Position numbers and translations under genes: made by a program. This document shows positions 1 through 7,920 of a stretch of DNA of 12,963 bases, piece by piece. How positions within the stretch are numbered: position 1 is the first letter of the stretch; each line of letters starts with the position of its first letter. The DNA comes from Pseudomonadota bacterium (lineage in GTDB: Bacteria; Pseudomonadota; Gammaproteobacteria; Xanthomonadales; Xanthomonadaceae). The notes beneath the pieces were generated by a model. The model searched no databases. It worked only from the letters and a program-made list of their open reading frames with translations, and was not told the origin of the DNA. The stretch covers positions 1 through 12,963 of the forward strand of contig JAFAEU010000072.1 in NCBI GenBank assembly GCA_023423855.1, in the 5' to 3' direction.

Positions 1-1875
1 TCCGCTGCCGCCGACGAGGTTGGCCTCGACCGGCGCGTCGCTCCAGGCGTAGCGCACCGCGACAGGGGTCGGCACCGCATCGCTGCGCACGAGCACCTTG
101 CCGTCTTCGATCGTGGCGGTGGCCGGATGGAACACACGATCGGCGCCGGCCAGCCGGAATCCCCGCAGGCTTCCACCATCGCGCGCGGCGAGTCCGCCGG
201 GCTCGAATGCGAGCGTCGCCACGCCGTCGTCGAAGTCCGCGCCCTTGAACACGGGGCCGCCGTGGACCAGCGATTCCCCGTAGGCCACGTGCCGCGCCAC
301 GAGTGCGAGCCGCTTGCCGACGTCCTGCTTGTTCTTCGGATGGATGTCGTCGACGTCGCCGATGTCGATCGTCACCACTTCCCCGGTCGCGGGCAGCGAC
401 AGCGTCGCCGTCTGCGATTCGCGCAGCACCGACCACGGGCTGGTGTCGCCCTGATCGCCGCCGGAATGCCAACTCGCCAGCTGCACCCACAGGAACGGCA
501 GCCGCGGCGCGTTCCACTGCGCGCGCCACTGGCCGATCATCGCCGGGAACTGTTCGCGGTACTTCAGCGCCTGTTCGATGCTGCCCGCGTTCGATTCGCC
601 CTGGTACCAGATCACGCCGCGCAGCCCGTAGGGCTGCAGCGGATGCAGCATGGCGTTGTAGAGCAGCGTGGCGCGCTGGTTCTTGTTGTCGTCGAGCGCG
701 AGCGCGCTGACGCTGGCGGGGCGGAACTTCCACGTGCCGGCCAGCGGACGGCGTTCGCCGCCCTGCGGCTGCACGAAGACCTCGTCGTCAGGGCCGTGGA
801 TGCCGCCACCGCCGCCGGTGTCGGTCACCCGCACCGCGACCTCGTTCGCACCCGCGCGCAGCGCCGACGCCGGCACGGCATAGCGGCGCGGTTCGTTGTA
901 CCGCATGTGGGTCGCGCCCACCTGTACGCCGTTGACCCAGGTGGTGTCGGAATCGTCGATGCGGCCGACGCCGAGCACGATGCCCGCCTTCGCTTCCTCC
1001 GCCGACAGCGTGAACGTGGTGCGGTACCAGGCCACGCCGTCCATGCCGTTCCAGCCGGCGCCTTCCCACAGGCCTGGCACCCGCAGCGTGTCCCACTGCG
1101 CATCGTCGAAGCCCGCCGCCTGCCAGCCGGCGTCGTCGGCCGGCAATTGCCAACGCGCGAGCCTGGAGCGCGCCTGCGCGAGCGCGGCCTCATCGTCGGC
1201 CTTGAGCTGGCGCGCCAGTTCGGCCAGGCCGTCGCCGTCGATGCCCTGCGTGGCCGCGTCCATCCACGCCTCGATCGAGCTGCCGCCCCAGGTGCTGTCG
1301 ATGATGCCGATCGGCACGCCTTCGGATTCGCGCAGTTCGCGCGCGAAGAAGTGCGCGATGGCCGAGAAGCTGCCCGCCGCCGCCGGCGAGGACGCGACCC
1401 AGTCGCCGCCGGCGAGCTGCCGTTCCGGCGTGCCCGACCACGACTTCGGGACCTTGAAGTGGCGGATCAGCGGATCGGTGGCGCGCGCGATCTCGGCCTC
1501 GGCATCGGCCGACTGCGAAATCGGCCACTCCATGTTCGACTGGCCCGAGGCCAGCCAGACGTCGCCGACCAGCACGTCGCGCAGCTCGCGCAGCACCTGG
1601 CCGTCGTCGATCCGCATCGCGTAGGGACCGCCGGCCTTGCGCGGCGGCAGCTCGACCCGCCACGCGCCGTCGGCCCCGGCCCGCGCGTGAGCGCTATCAC
1701 CCGCGAGCGTGACCGTGACACGCGCGTCGGTCCCGGCGCGGCCCCAGACCTGGATCGGCTGATCGCGCTGCAGCACCATGCCGTCGGCGAACACGCGCGG
1801 CAGTTCGACCGCCTGCGCGGAGGCGGCGAGCAGGAGCAGGGCGAGGCCGGCGACGATGCGGGGAAGTGGCTTCAC
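1..1875 (-). CDS. Carbohydrate acetylesterase, sialate O-acetylesterase/CE20 type (3' end cut by window)
   Basis: The minus frame is open for 625 codons from a GTG at 1875 to the left edge. Family members are about 650 residues, so only a short C-terminal piece is missing. Residues 1-22 form a signal peptide (hydrophobic run GLALLLLAASAQA), so the enzyme should be periplasmic or exported. The SGNH/SASA core shows GQSNMEW with the predicted nucleophile Ser113, the STWGGSSIEAW block near Trp196, WYQGESN at 423-429, and DIHP with Asp510 and His512 as the predicted catalytic pair. A galactose-binding-like jelly-roll segment (about residues 245-365, with VAWYRTTF around Trp283) interrupts the esterase domain. 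That split layout, and its place after GH74, fit the xyloglucan acetylesterase family CE20 from Xanthomonas better than a true sialate esterase. Acetylated galactose on xyloglucan as substrate is inference. The start is GTG because no in-frame ATG precedes the signal peptide and the next ATG is residue 33. It lies 110 bp after GH74, probably on the same transcript. Confidence 0.88.
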   Translation of the reverse strand, partial: MKPLPRIVAGLALLLLAASAQAVELPRVFADGMVLQRDQPIQVWGRAGTDARVTVTLAGDSAHARAGADGAWRVELPPRKAGGPYAMRIDDGQVLRELRDVLVGDVWLASGQSNMEWPISQSADAEAEIARATDPLIRHFKVPKSWSGTPERQLAGGDWVASSPAAAGSFSAIAHFFARELRESEGVPIGIIDSTWGGSSIEAWMDAATQGIDGDGLAELARQLKADDEAALAQARSRLARWQLPADDAGWQAAGFDDAQWDTLRVPGLWEGAGWNGMDGVAWYRTTFTLSAEEAKAGIVLGVGRIDDSDTTWVNGVQVGATHMRYNEPRRYAVPASALRAGANEVAVRVTDTGGGGGIHGPDDEVFVQPQGGERRPLAGTWKFRPASVSALALDDNKNQRATLLYNAMLHPLQPYGLRGVIWYQGESNAGSIEQALKYREQFPAMIGQWRAQWNAPRLPFLWVQLASWHSGGDQGDTSPWSVLRESQTATLSLPATGEVVTIDIGDVDDIHPKNKQDVGKRLALVARHVAYGESLVHGGPVFKGADFDDGVATLAFEPGGLAARDGGSLRGFRLAGADRVFHPATATIEDGKVLVRSDAVPTPVAVRYAWSDAPVEANLVGGSG

Positions 1876-1896
1876 GGATGCACCCGCAATGCCAGA

Positions 1897-1970
1897 CCTG
1901 TCATTCCGAACGCAGTGAGGAATCTCGCCCTTCAGGCAAGCAGATTTCCCGCTGCGCTCGAAATGACAGG
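1897..1970. repeat. Palindromic intergenic repeat, copy 1 (imperfect)
   Basis: This is an inverted repeat that fills most of the gap between GH74 and the esterase. The outer 9 bases are perfect (CCTGTCATT at 1897-1905, AATGACAGG at 1962-1970). The arms continue inward for about 30 bases with five mismatches, all transitions. The core reads CGAACGCAG on the left and CTGCGCTCG on the right. It shares arm sequence with the copy at 4386-4464. In RNA it would form a long hairpin between the two genes of a likely operon, which could protect or uncouple the upstream message. It is a repeat-family element of the kind scattered in genomes of this group, and no transposase accompanies it. Confidence 0.85.
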
Positions 1971-1985
1971 GCTTCAGTTCATGCC

Positions 1986-4217
1986 TCATCGCGGATCTCC
2001 ATACCAGATGCCGCGCCCCTCGGTGCCGAAGTAGACGCGGCCATGCAGGCGGGGATCGCCCGTCACGTGGCGCATGATGCCGCCAAAACGCAGCGCATCA
2101 TGGTCGATGCGCGTCCAGCGGCGGCCGCCGTTGTCCGAGCGGTGCAGGCCGAGCCTGCCGTTGACCTCGCCGTACACGAACAGCACCGGCGGATCGCCCT
2201 CCTTCGCTGGCCGTCCGAGGCCGACCGAATGCGCGTTGTCCACGCCCGGCACGCGCTCGAGCTTGCCCGGCGACCAGTGCAGCAGGCCGCGCCAGGACGC
2301 GGTGATCCAGGCTTCGCCCGTGCGCTGCGGATGCGGGCGGATCTCGGGACGGAACCAGTCGCCGATCGCGCCCACCTGCGCTTCCACCTCCACGAAGGAC
2401 ACGCCGCCGTTGCCGCTCACGTACAGCTTTCCGGCAATCGGGTCGAAGCCGTAGTACACCGCCTCGTCGACCCGGTCGGCTTCCACCACCGCGCCCTTCG
2501 GCAGCCCTTTCACCGCCTGCCAGCGCCCGCCCATGTCGGCGGTGAGCCAGTGGCCGCCGCCGCGCGGCTGCCAGATCGCGCGCTCGCCGTCGGCGGCGAG
2601 GGTGATGCGGCCGGCGCCTTCGCCCTCGGGCGGCTCCTGCGCGAACGCGGTCCAGTTGCGCCCGCCGTCGTCCGACCACGCGCCGCGCACCGCGCCCTCG
2701 GGCCGGTTGTGGAAATACCCGGTGCGCACCATGCGCTGCGGCGCCTGCCCGGCGAAGGCGAGGCTTTCGGTGTTGGAGAAGCGCACGCCGGAAAAGCGCT
2801 GCTGCGAGGCGTCGAGGGCGTCGTGCGCGAAGCCGTCGACGTCGCCGAGCCCGCTCACCAGGTGCGCGCCCTGCGGCGGGCTCAGCAGCGCCAGCGGCAC
2901 GGTTTCCTCGAAGCCGCGCTGCTCGAACGTCCACTGCAGCGTATCGCCGGCGTCGAACGCGCGCGCGTTGCGCGAGGCCCAGACGCCGTAGCCGGTGACG
3001 AACCAGATGCGCTCGGGATCGTGCGGATCGATCTCGACGTCGGCCATCCAGTGCGGCTTGGCATCGAGGGTCCACGGCGCGGCCGAGTGGTCGAAGGCCG
3101 AACGCGCGAACGTCGCCGTCCAGGTGCGGCCGCCGTCGGTGCTGCGGTAGAGGTCGTCGTGCGGCACGTAGCGGCGGAAGGTGGTGGCGACGATCACATC
3201 CGGATCGCGCGCATCGACCGCCACCGCGCCCCAGCCGAAGCCGCTGGCCTGCGCGGCGATGCGCGGCAGCGGCGTGATGTCGATCCAGCTGCCGTCGGCG
3301 GGATCGAAGCGGTACACCGCGCCGTCGGCCATGTTGTTCGGACCCGGCTCGTCGCCGTAGCTCAGCAGCCAGCGTCCGCGCCCGTCGCGCACCATGTGGC
3401 TCGGGCGCAGACCCACGGGCTGTCCGGGCACTGCCTGCCAGCTCGCGCCGCCGTCGTCGGAACGGTAGACGCTCGTTTCCTTCGTGGAGACACCGGCGTA
3501 GATCGTGCGCGAGGGCGTGCCTGCCGCACCGCTGCCGGGCTCGAACACCACGAAGGCGATGCCGATCGGCTGCTCCTCGCGCCATGCCTCGGCCCAGGCC
3601 GCGCGCGACTTCGCGACCGCCGGGAAGCCGGGCAACTCCCGCCAGCGCGCGCCGCCGTCGTCGCTGCGCCACAGGCCGTTCGCACGCGTGCCGAAGAGCA
3701 GCACGCGGCCGTCGTTGGGATCCACCGCCAACCGTTCGCCGTTGCCGCGCCCCTGCGCATTGCCGCCGAGCTTGAACGGCAGCGTCGCGCGCTGGAACGT
3801 GGCGCCACGATCGCTCGAACGCAGGATCGCACCGTCGTCGCCGCGCTCGTGCAGGTAGGTGCCGACCGCGAGGTAGACGCGATCGGGATCGGACGGATCC
3901 AGTGCCAGACTCTCGACGCCGAAGCGGCCCTTGTCGTCGGCGCCCATCCAGTCGAGCAGCGGCGTCCAGCGACCATCGGCCTCCCGTCGGTAGGCGCCGC
4001 CGATGTCGGTGCGCGCATACAGCAGGCCCGGCTCGGCGGGATGGAACACCAGCCCGCTGACGAAGCCGCCGCCGCCGATGGCGACGTTGCGCCATTGATA
4101 GGCCGCGTCCCGCGCCGACGCGGAGGACGCGACGCAGGCGCACGTGACCAGCAGCCACGCCCACGCCCTTGAACACCGGTCCGTGCCTCGCACGGATCGC
4201 CCTGCCTGGAGCCTCAT
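1986..4217 (-). CDS. Glycoside hydrolase family 74 xyloglucanase
   Basis: The predicted protein is 743 residues, a normal GH74 length, and has no attached carbohydrate-binding domain. It has a signal peptide (RAWAWLLVTCACVASSASA, cut after about residue 35). The mature part opens with the GH74 signature GGGGFVSGLVFHP and YARTDIGGAYR, where Asp71 corresponds to one catalytic acid. LVSGLGDVDGF carries Asp459 as the likely second one. Asp-box motifs of the two seven-bladed propellers are visible, for example SSDRGATF (134-141), SDDGGARW (185-192) and SDDGGASW (253-260), with STDGGRTW and SDNGGRRW later. The family cleaves the beta-1,4-glucan backbone of xyloglucan; endo or exo mode cannot be told from the sequence. 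I chose the ATG at 4217, not the in-frame ATG at 4301, because 4217 begins directly before the signal peptide and the promoter candidate at 4254-4283 lies between the two. A GAGGG lies about 10 bases before the start. Confidence 0.95.
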   Translation of the reverse strand: MRLQAGRSVRGTDRCSRAWAWLLVTCACVASSASARDAAYQWRNVAIGGGGFVSGLVFHPAEPGLLYARTDIGGAYRREADGRWTPLLDWMGADDKGRFGVESLALDPSDPDRVYLAVGTYLHERGDDGAILRSSDRGATFQRATLPFKLGGNAQGRGNGERLAVDPNDGRVLLFGTRANGLWRSDDGGARWRELPGFPAVAKSRAAWAEAWREEQPIGIAFVVFEPGSGAAGTPSRTIYAGVSTKETSVYRSDDGGASWQAVPGQPVGLRPSHMVRDGRGRWLLSYGDEPGPNNMADGAVYRFDPADGSWIDITPLPRIAAQASGFGWGAVAVDARDPDVIVATTFRRYVPHDDLYRSTDGGRTWTATFARSAFDHSAAPWTLDAKPHWMADVEIDPHDPERIWFVTGYGVWASRNARAFDAGDTLQWTFEQRGFEETVPLALLSPPQGAHLVSGLGDVDGFAHDALDASQQRFSGVRFSNTESLAFAGQAPQRMVRTGYFHNRPEGAVRGAWSDDGGRNWTAFAQEPPEGEGAGRITLAADGERAIWQPRGGGHWLTADMGGRWQAVKGLPKGAVVEADRVDEAVYYGFDPIAGKLYVSGNGGVSFVEVEAQVGAIGDWFRPEIRPHPQRTGEAWITASWRGLLHWSPGKLERVPGVDNAHSVGLGRPAKEGDPPVLFVYGEVNGRLGLHRSDNGGRRWTRIDHDALRFGGIMRHVTGDPRLHGRVYFGTEGRGIWYGDPR

Positions 4218-4253
4218 CGGCCAGCGCCCTCGCCCTAGCTGGTCAAGCCTCAG

Positions 4254-4283
4254 AGGATAGGGGGCGCAGGCATGCCGTTCCAA
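4254..4283 (-). promoter_or_regulatory. Candidate promoter of GH74
   Basis: On the minus strand TTGGAA (4283-4278) is followed after 18 bases by TATCCT (4259-4254). The arrangement CATTGG, an 18-base gap, then CCTATCCTC closely matches the receptor promoter at 11257-11287 (CATTGG, 19 bases, CCTATGCTC). Predicted transcription starts near 4246, about 30 nt before the chosen ATG. The -35 hexamer is poor, which fits an activator-dependent promoter. Confidence 0.45.
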
Positions 4284-4307
4284 TGAAGAAATTCCAGACA
4301 CGTATAG
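4284..4307 (-). promoter_or_regulatory. Degenerate LysR-type binding site upstream of GH74
   Basis: Reading toward GH74, CTATA-N8-GAATT (4307-4290) has the same spacing as the CTATT-N8-GAATA palindromes at 11306-11323 and 12403-12420, and matches the former at 13 of 18 positions. It is followed by TTTCTTCATTGG, which resembles the ATTTCATT block of those elements, but without the 9-bp gap. The T-N11-A rule for LysR-type sites is met. It is a weaker copy and could be chance. Confidence 0.35.
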
Positions 4308-4385
4308 CGCCGGGGAATGCTGCGTTGCGCCATCCGCTGATGGACGGCAAAGTCTCCGCGGTCTGGAAAGACATCCCGGAAAAGC

Positions 4386-4464
4386 CTGTCATTTCGACCG
4401 CAGGGAGAAATCATCTTCCCACGCGCCGGACAGGAGATTTCTCCCTGCGGTCGAAATGACAGGT
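4386..4464. repeat. Palindromic intergenic repeat, copy 2 (perfect 28-bp arms)
   Basis: This is an inverted repeat with perfect 28-bp arms (4386-4413 and 4437-4464) and a 23-base centre. The outer sequence is CCTGTCATTTCGACCGCAG, the same family as the element at 1897-1970. Flanking AAAGCC sequences extend the symmetry, with a small offset on one side. It sits between the terminator of the second receptor and the GH74 promoter. Perfect arms suggest a recent insertion or selection for pairing. Confidence 0.92.
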
Positions 4465-4498
4465 CGGCTTTCTCCGGCTTGTTCCCTCATTCGGGAGA

Positions 4499-4538
4499 AA
4501 AAAAGCGGGGACCGCGCGGCAAGCCGCACGATCCCCGC
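4499..4538 (-). terminator. Intrinsic terminator after the second TonB-dependent receptor
   Basis: On the minus strand a GC-rich hairpin (4538-4505) has outer arms GCGGGGA and TCCCCGC, two internal C-A mismatches and a 4-base loop. It is followed directly by six T (4504-4499). It begins 20 bases after the stop codon of the receptor gene ending at 4558. Confidence 0.88.
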
Positions 4539-4557
4539 CCGTTGCGCACGAGCCCGC

Positions 4558-7500
4558 TTACCAGCGCGCGCGCAGCACCGCCGAATAGCGGCGGTCGTTC
4601 ATGAAGTACGAACGCGCGTACAGCGTCTCATCGATGTAGCCGTCGGCATACGGACGCGGCCCCATCAGCACCTTGGTGATCGAGTCGGTCAGGTTGTTGG
4701 CCTGGATGCCGATCTGGATGTTGTCGTTGATGTTGTAGAAGAACGACCCGTCCAGCTGGCCGAAGTCGTCCGCCCACATCGGCAGCTGCAGGTTGGTCTC
4801 GCTGGCGGTCAGCAGGTAGCGCGAGCGCCAGTTGTACGCCAGGCGGAACGACCACGGCCCCTTCTCGTAGACGCCCACCACGTTGTAGGCGCGCTTGGAC
4901 AGACCTTCCAGCGGCAGGTTGTCGATCTGCGGGCGACGGGCTTCGGGATCGGTCGGATCGGGATTGGTGTTGCGTCCGCCCGAGCTGTCGACGTAGGTGT
5001 AGTTGGCCTGCACGCCGAAGCCGCTCAGCCAGCCGGGCAGGAAGTCGAAGAACTGGTTCCAGCCCACCTCGAAGCCCTGGATCCTGCCGGTGTCGAGGTT
5101 GTGCGGGCGGGTGATCGCCCAGGTGATGCCGCCGATCTCCTCGTCCCGCGTCTCGGTGACGAAGTAGCCCTCGACGTCCTTGTAGAACACGGTCGCGTAG
5201 AGCATGTTCGCCGGCCCGAAGTACCACTCCAGCGCGGTGTCGAACTGGTTGGCGCGCATTGGCTCCAACTCGGGGTTGCCGGCACTGCCGGAGTAACCCT
5301 GCAGGTACTCGTAGCCGCAGGGCTGGTCGTCGTTCAACTCCGGCTGGCACTCGTCGCTGATCCCGACGCGCAGCGGCAGCCACGCCGTCATCTGCCGGAA
5401 GTCGGGGCGCGCGATGGCCTTGGACGCGGCGAAGCGCCACTGCAGCTTGTCGGTCAGGTGCAGGCGCAGGTTCAGGCTGGGCAGCACGTCGGTGTAGCTG
5501 CCGCGACTGTGGATGTCGAAGTAGCTGCCGTCGTACTGGTCGCGGATCTCCTGGATCAACCGGGCCTGGCCGCTCAGGTCCGGGATCTGGCCGAAGCCGT
5601 CGGTGCGCGTGCTGGTCTTGACGATGCGGACGCCGACGTTGCCGTCCAGGGTCTTGCCGCCGAAGACGCTGTCGTTCTCGAAGTACAGCACGCCATACGC
5701 GGCCTGGGTGAGCTCGTCCTGGTAGTTGGTGTCCTGCGGGTTGAACACCGCCGGCAGCCAGCCGTCGAGCCCGGCGGCCATGCGGTCCGCGTACAGCCCC
5801 GGGAAGGCGGCGCCCGCGTTGGACAGCTCCACGATCGCGTTGGTCGGGTACCACAGGTTGCCCGGCACGTTGACCTGTCCGCGGAAGAAGTTGCCCATGG
5901 TGTACAGCTCGGAATACTGGGGCAGGTAGCGGTCGAGCCATGCCAGCTCGTTGCCACCGTCCCACGACCCGTACTGACCGGTCGCACCCGGGTCGAGCGT
6001 GGCCCAGGTCGCGCTGATCGGCTTCCAGTTGTCCCAGCCGCTGTCCTTGTTGATCTGGTTGCGCGACGCGACGCGCGCGCCGAAGCGGGCGAAGCGCAGC
6101 CAGCTGCCGTCGTCGAAGGTGTACTCGAAGTCCAGCCTGGCCGCGCGCGACTTGCCGCGGTTGTCCTGCAGGTTGTCCATCGCCGCCAGCCACGAATACT
6201 GGGACTGGTCCTGCAGCTGCCCGTCGTCGGCCAGCTGCAGCGACGGGTACTTGCCGGTCAGGTCCACGTAGATGTCGCCGAGGAAGATGCTGGAGATGAC
6301 GCTGAAGTCCACCGGCTTGCTGGACGATTCCACGTACTGGAAATCACCGCGCATGACCAGCTTGTCGGTCATGAAGTGGCGGAAGCCGGCCGACCAGTCG
6401 CTGGTCACCGTCTCCTGCCTGGACAGGCGGTTGGTGGTGCGGAAGGCGAGGCTGTACGGCCTCACGCCGCAGCACAGCGAGGTGATGTGGAGGTTCCGCT
6501 CGATTTCCTCCCAGGGCAGGCTCCAGTCGATCTCGCCGTCCGGGTCGAGGTTCACCCAGTCGATGTCGTTGCGCCTGCGGGTCACGTGGCCGCTCTGGAA
6601 CACGCCATTGGCGTCGTAGGTGAACTGCGTGCCCGGCGCCGGCAGGATGTCGTTGTCGCGCCAGGCGCCGTCCGCGCCCTGCAGCTGGTCGCCGAACGTC
6701 ATCGAATGCTCGCGCCACTGCATGTTGTACTTCGAGCGCAGGAACTGCGTATAGATTTCCGTGTTCTCGTTCGGCCGCCACTGGAACGCGAGCGCCATGC
6801 CCTGGCGCTCGCGCTCGAAATCGAGCGTGCGCCAGTTGACACCGCCGGGGATGGTCACCCAGTCGAAGCCGGTGCCCGCGAGAAGTTCGGGGTCGTTGCG
6901 GCGCTGGAAGGCCTCGATCTGGATGCCGTCCGAACGCGTGGCCAGCTCGGAGTACGAGAGGTTGGCCAGGAAGCCGAACTCGCCGGCGCCGGTCTCCCAG
7001 CGATCGCTGAACAGGATCGACCCGGAAGGATTGCCGCGCTTGGCGAAGTCGCCGTGGTTGTAGTCGAGGCTGGCGGCGACCTTGCGGCCGGGTTCGTCGA
7101 ACGGCATGCGCGTGCGCAGGTTGACCGTGCCGCCGAGGCCGCCCTCGATGATTTCCGCCGACGGGTTCTTGTACACGTCCACGCCGGCCATCAGCTCGGA
7201 CGGCACTTCCTCGAAGCTCAGGCCGCGGCCGCCGTTGGCGCTGAACACGTCGCGACCGTTGAGCTCGCCGCGCACCTGGGTCAGGCCGCGGATCATCACG
7301 CCGCTGCCTTCGGCCGAGAAGTGGTCGGGATCGTCGCGCGCCAGGAAGTTGGTCACGGTCACGCCGGACACGCGCTTGAGCGTTTCGGTGACGCTGCGGT
7401 CGGGCAGCGCGCCGATGTCCTCGGCGGTCACCGAGTCGACGATCTGGCTCGCCTCCTGCTTGATCTCCTGCGCGCGCATCACGCTGCCGCGCACGCCCTT

Positions 7501-7692
7501 GACCACGACGGTGTCGAAATCGGTCGGGTCGGCCGCCGTGGAGGACGGCGCCGGGTCACTGGCGACCTGCGCCCAGGCGGGCGCCGCCAGCATCGCGGCC
7601 ACGCCCAGGGCGATGGCGCTGCGCCGGAACGTGCGTGCAGGATCGAAGCCTGCCGTCCGGGCCGCCGGACGGTGGTGATGGAGCGTTCGCAT
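4558..7692 (-). CDS. TonB-dependent outer-membrane receptor, Xanthomonas/Caulobacter type (second of pair)
   Basis: The predicted protein has 1044 residues. A signal peptide (FRRSAIALGVAAMLAAPAWA) ends at about residue 41. A TonB-box-like DTVVVKG lies at 60-66. A plug domain follows, with VDSVTAEDIGALPDRSVTETL and VMIRGLTQVRGELNGRD. The rest is a 22-strand-type barrel ending in an aromatic residue (LRARW), as outer-membrane proteins do. Its job would be energy-dependent import of oligosaccharides; the adjacent GH74 points to xyloglucan fragments, which is inference. Start: ATG 7692 is preceded by GGAGG with a 6-base gap, whereas the in-frame ATG at 7716 lies upstream of that site. It has a long leader with its own promoter candidate and a strong terminator. 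The barrel has cysteines, rare in this class: a Cys-Cys pair at 407-408 (SLCCGVRP) and DECQPELNDDQPC, probably in outer loops. It is paralogous to the gene at 8154-11135. Confidence 0.95.
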   Translation of the reverse strand: MRTLHHHRPAARTAGFDPARTFRRSAIALGVAAMLAAPAWAQVASDPAPSSTAADPTDFDTVVVKGVRGSVMRAQEIKQEASQIVDSVTAEDIGALPDRSVTETLKRVSGVTVTNFLARDDPDHFSAEGSGVMIRGLTQVRGELNGRDVFSANGGRGLSFEEVPSELMAGVDVYKNPSAEIIEGGLGGTVNLRTRMPFDEPGRKVAASLDYNHGDFAKRGNPSGSILFSDRWETGAGEFGFLANLSYSELATRSDGIQIEAFQRRNDPELLAGTGFDWVTIPGGVNWRTLDFERERQGMALAFQWRPNENTEIYTQFLRSKYNMQWREHSMTFGDQLQGADGAWRDNDILPAPGTQFTYDANGVFQSGHVTRRRNDIDWVNLDPDGEIDWSLPWEEIERNLHITSLCCGVRPYSLAFRTTNRLSRQETVTSDWSAGFRHFMTDKLVMRGDFQYVESSSKPVDFSVISSIFLGDIYVDLTGKYPSLQLADDGQLQDQSQYSWLAAMDNLQDNRGKSRAARLDFEYTFDDGSWLRFARFGARVASRNQINKDSGWDNWKPISATWATLDPGATGQYGSWDGGNELAWLDRYLPQYSELYTMGNFFRGQVNVPGNLWYPTNAIVELSNAGAAFPGLYADRMAAGLDGWLPAVFNPQDTNYQDELTQAAYGVLYFENDSVFGGKTLDGNVGVRIVKTSTRTDGFGQIPDLSGQARLIQEIRDQYDGSYFDIHSRGSYTDVLPSLNLRLHLTDKLQWRFAASKAIARPDFRQMTAWLPLRVGISDECQPELNDDQPCGYEYLQGYSGSAGNPELEPMRANQFDTALEWYFGPANMLYATVFYKDVEGYFVTETRDEEIGGITWAITRPHNLDTGRIQGFEVGWNQFFDFLPGWLSGFGVQANYTYVDSSGGRNTNPDPTDPEARRPQIDNLPLEGLSKRAYNVVGVYEKGPWSFRLAYNWRSRYLLTASETNLQLPMWADDFGQLDGSFFYNINDNIQIGIQANNLTDSITKVLMGPRPYADGYIDETLYARSYFMNDRRYSAVLRARW

Positions 7693-7739
7693 GATTTCCC
7701 TCCCGAGGATGCGCATCGAACAAATGGATTGTGGTCACC

Positions 7740-7779
7740 GGAAAACGCTGCAACGCCGACGGTGCAGCCGTCTGGCTGC
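7740..7779 (-). promoter_or_regulatory. Mutually exclusive hairpins in the receptor leader
   Basis: In the minus-strand leader, GCAGCC (7779-7774) can pair with GGCTGC (7769-7764) over a 4-base loop. Alternatively GCTGCA (7768-7763) pairs with TGCAGC (7752-7747) over a 10-base loop, and this second hairpin is followed by GTTTTCC. The two share bases, so only one can form at a time. The stems are only 6 bp and such pairings are common in GC-rich DNA. Confidence 0.3.
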
Positions 7780-7850
7780 CTGCGCCGGAAACCGATCGAA
7801 ATTTGCGTAACCCTCCGACTGCGAACGCCCACGACCCCTTGCGACTCGTG

Positions 7851-7920
7851 TCCGTGCAGAAAACACGGCCGGCCCCCCGGCCACCCCCGTACCACAGTGC
7901 GATCTGTGCCGCTGCACGGA
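7851..7920 (-). promoter_or_regulatory. Predicted three-way-junction RNA in the receptor 5' leader
   Basis: Transcribed from the minus strand, a 9-bp closing helix (TCCGTGCAG at 7920-7912 with CTGCACGGA at 7859-7851) encloses two perfect hairpins. One is CACAG/CTGTG with a 6-base loop (7908-7893). The other is GGCCGG/CCGGCC with a GGGG loop (7882-7867). Joining segments are 3, 10 and 7 bases. The second hairpin is followed by GTGTTTT, so on its own it would resemble a terminator. It begins at the predicted transcription start and ends about 160 nt before the ATG. It matches no riboswitch class I recognise. Found by eye; no energy calculation. Confidence 0.4.

Noticed and set aside
127..4172. 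Long plus-strand open frames (127-2034 and 1866-4172) opposite the esterase and GH74
   Set aside because: Same shadow effect. The minus-strand frames have family motifs and signal peptides; the plus-strand ones have neither, and part of 1866-4172 merely translates the palindromic repeat.
2098..4176. Second long minus-strand frame within GH74
   Set aside because: It overlaps the GH74 frame, is arginine/alanine-rich without motifs, and has no start signal of its own.
4218..4301. Extended N-terminus of GH74 from the ATG at 4301
   Set aside because: The extra 28 residues precede a good signal peptide, and the predicted transcription start lies between the two ATGs.
7796..7806. CAAATTTCGAT on the minus strand as a third LysR-type 11-bp block for the second receptor
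   Set aside because: It matches 8 of 11 positions, but no CTATT/GAATA half-sites occur at the required distance and it lies inside the predicted leader rather than upstream of the promoter.
7893..7908. CACAG-N6-CTGTG as a Crp/Clp site
   Set aside because: The consensus is TGTGA-N6-TCACA; here the half-sites do not match. It fits better as a hairpin stem in the leader.
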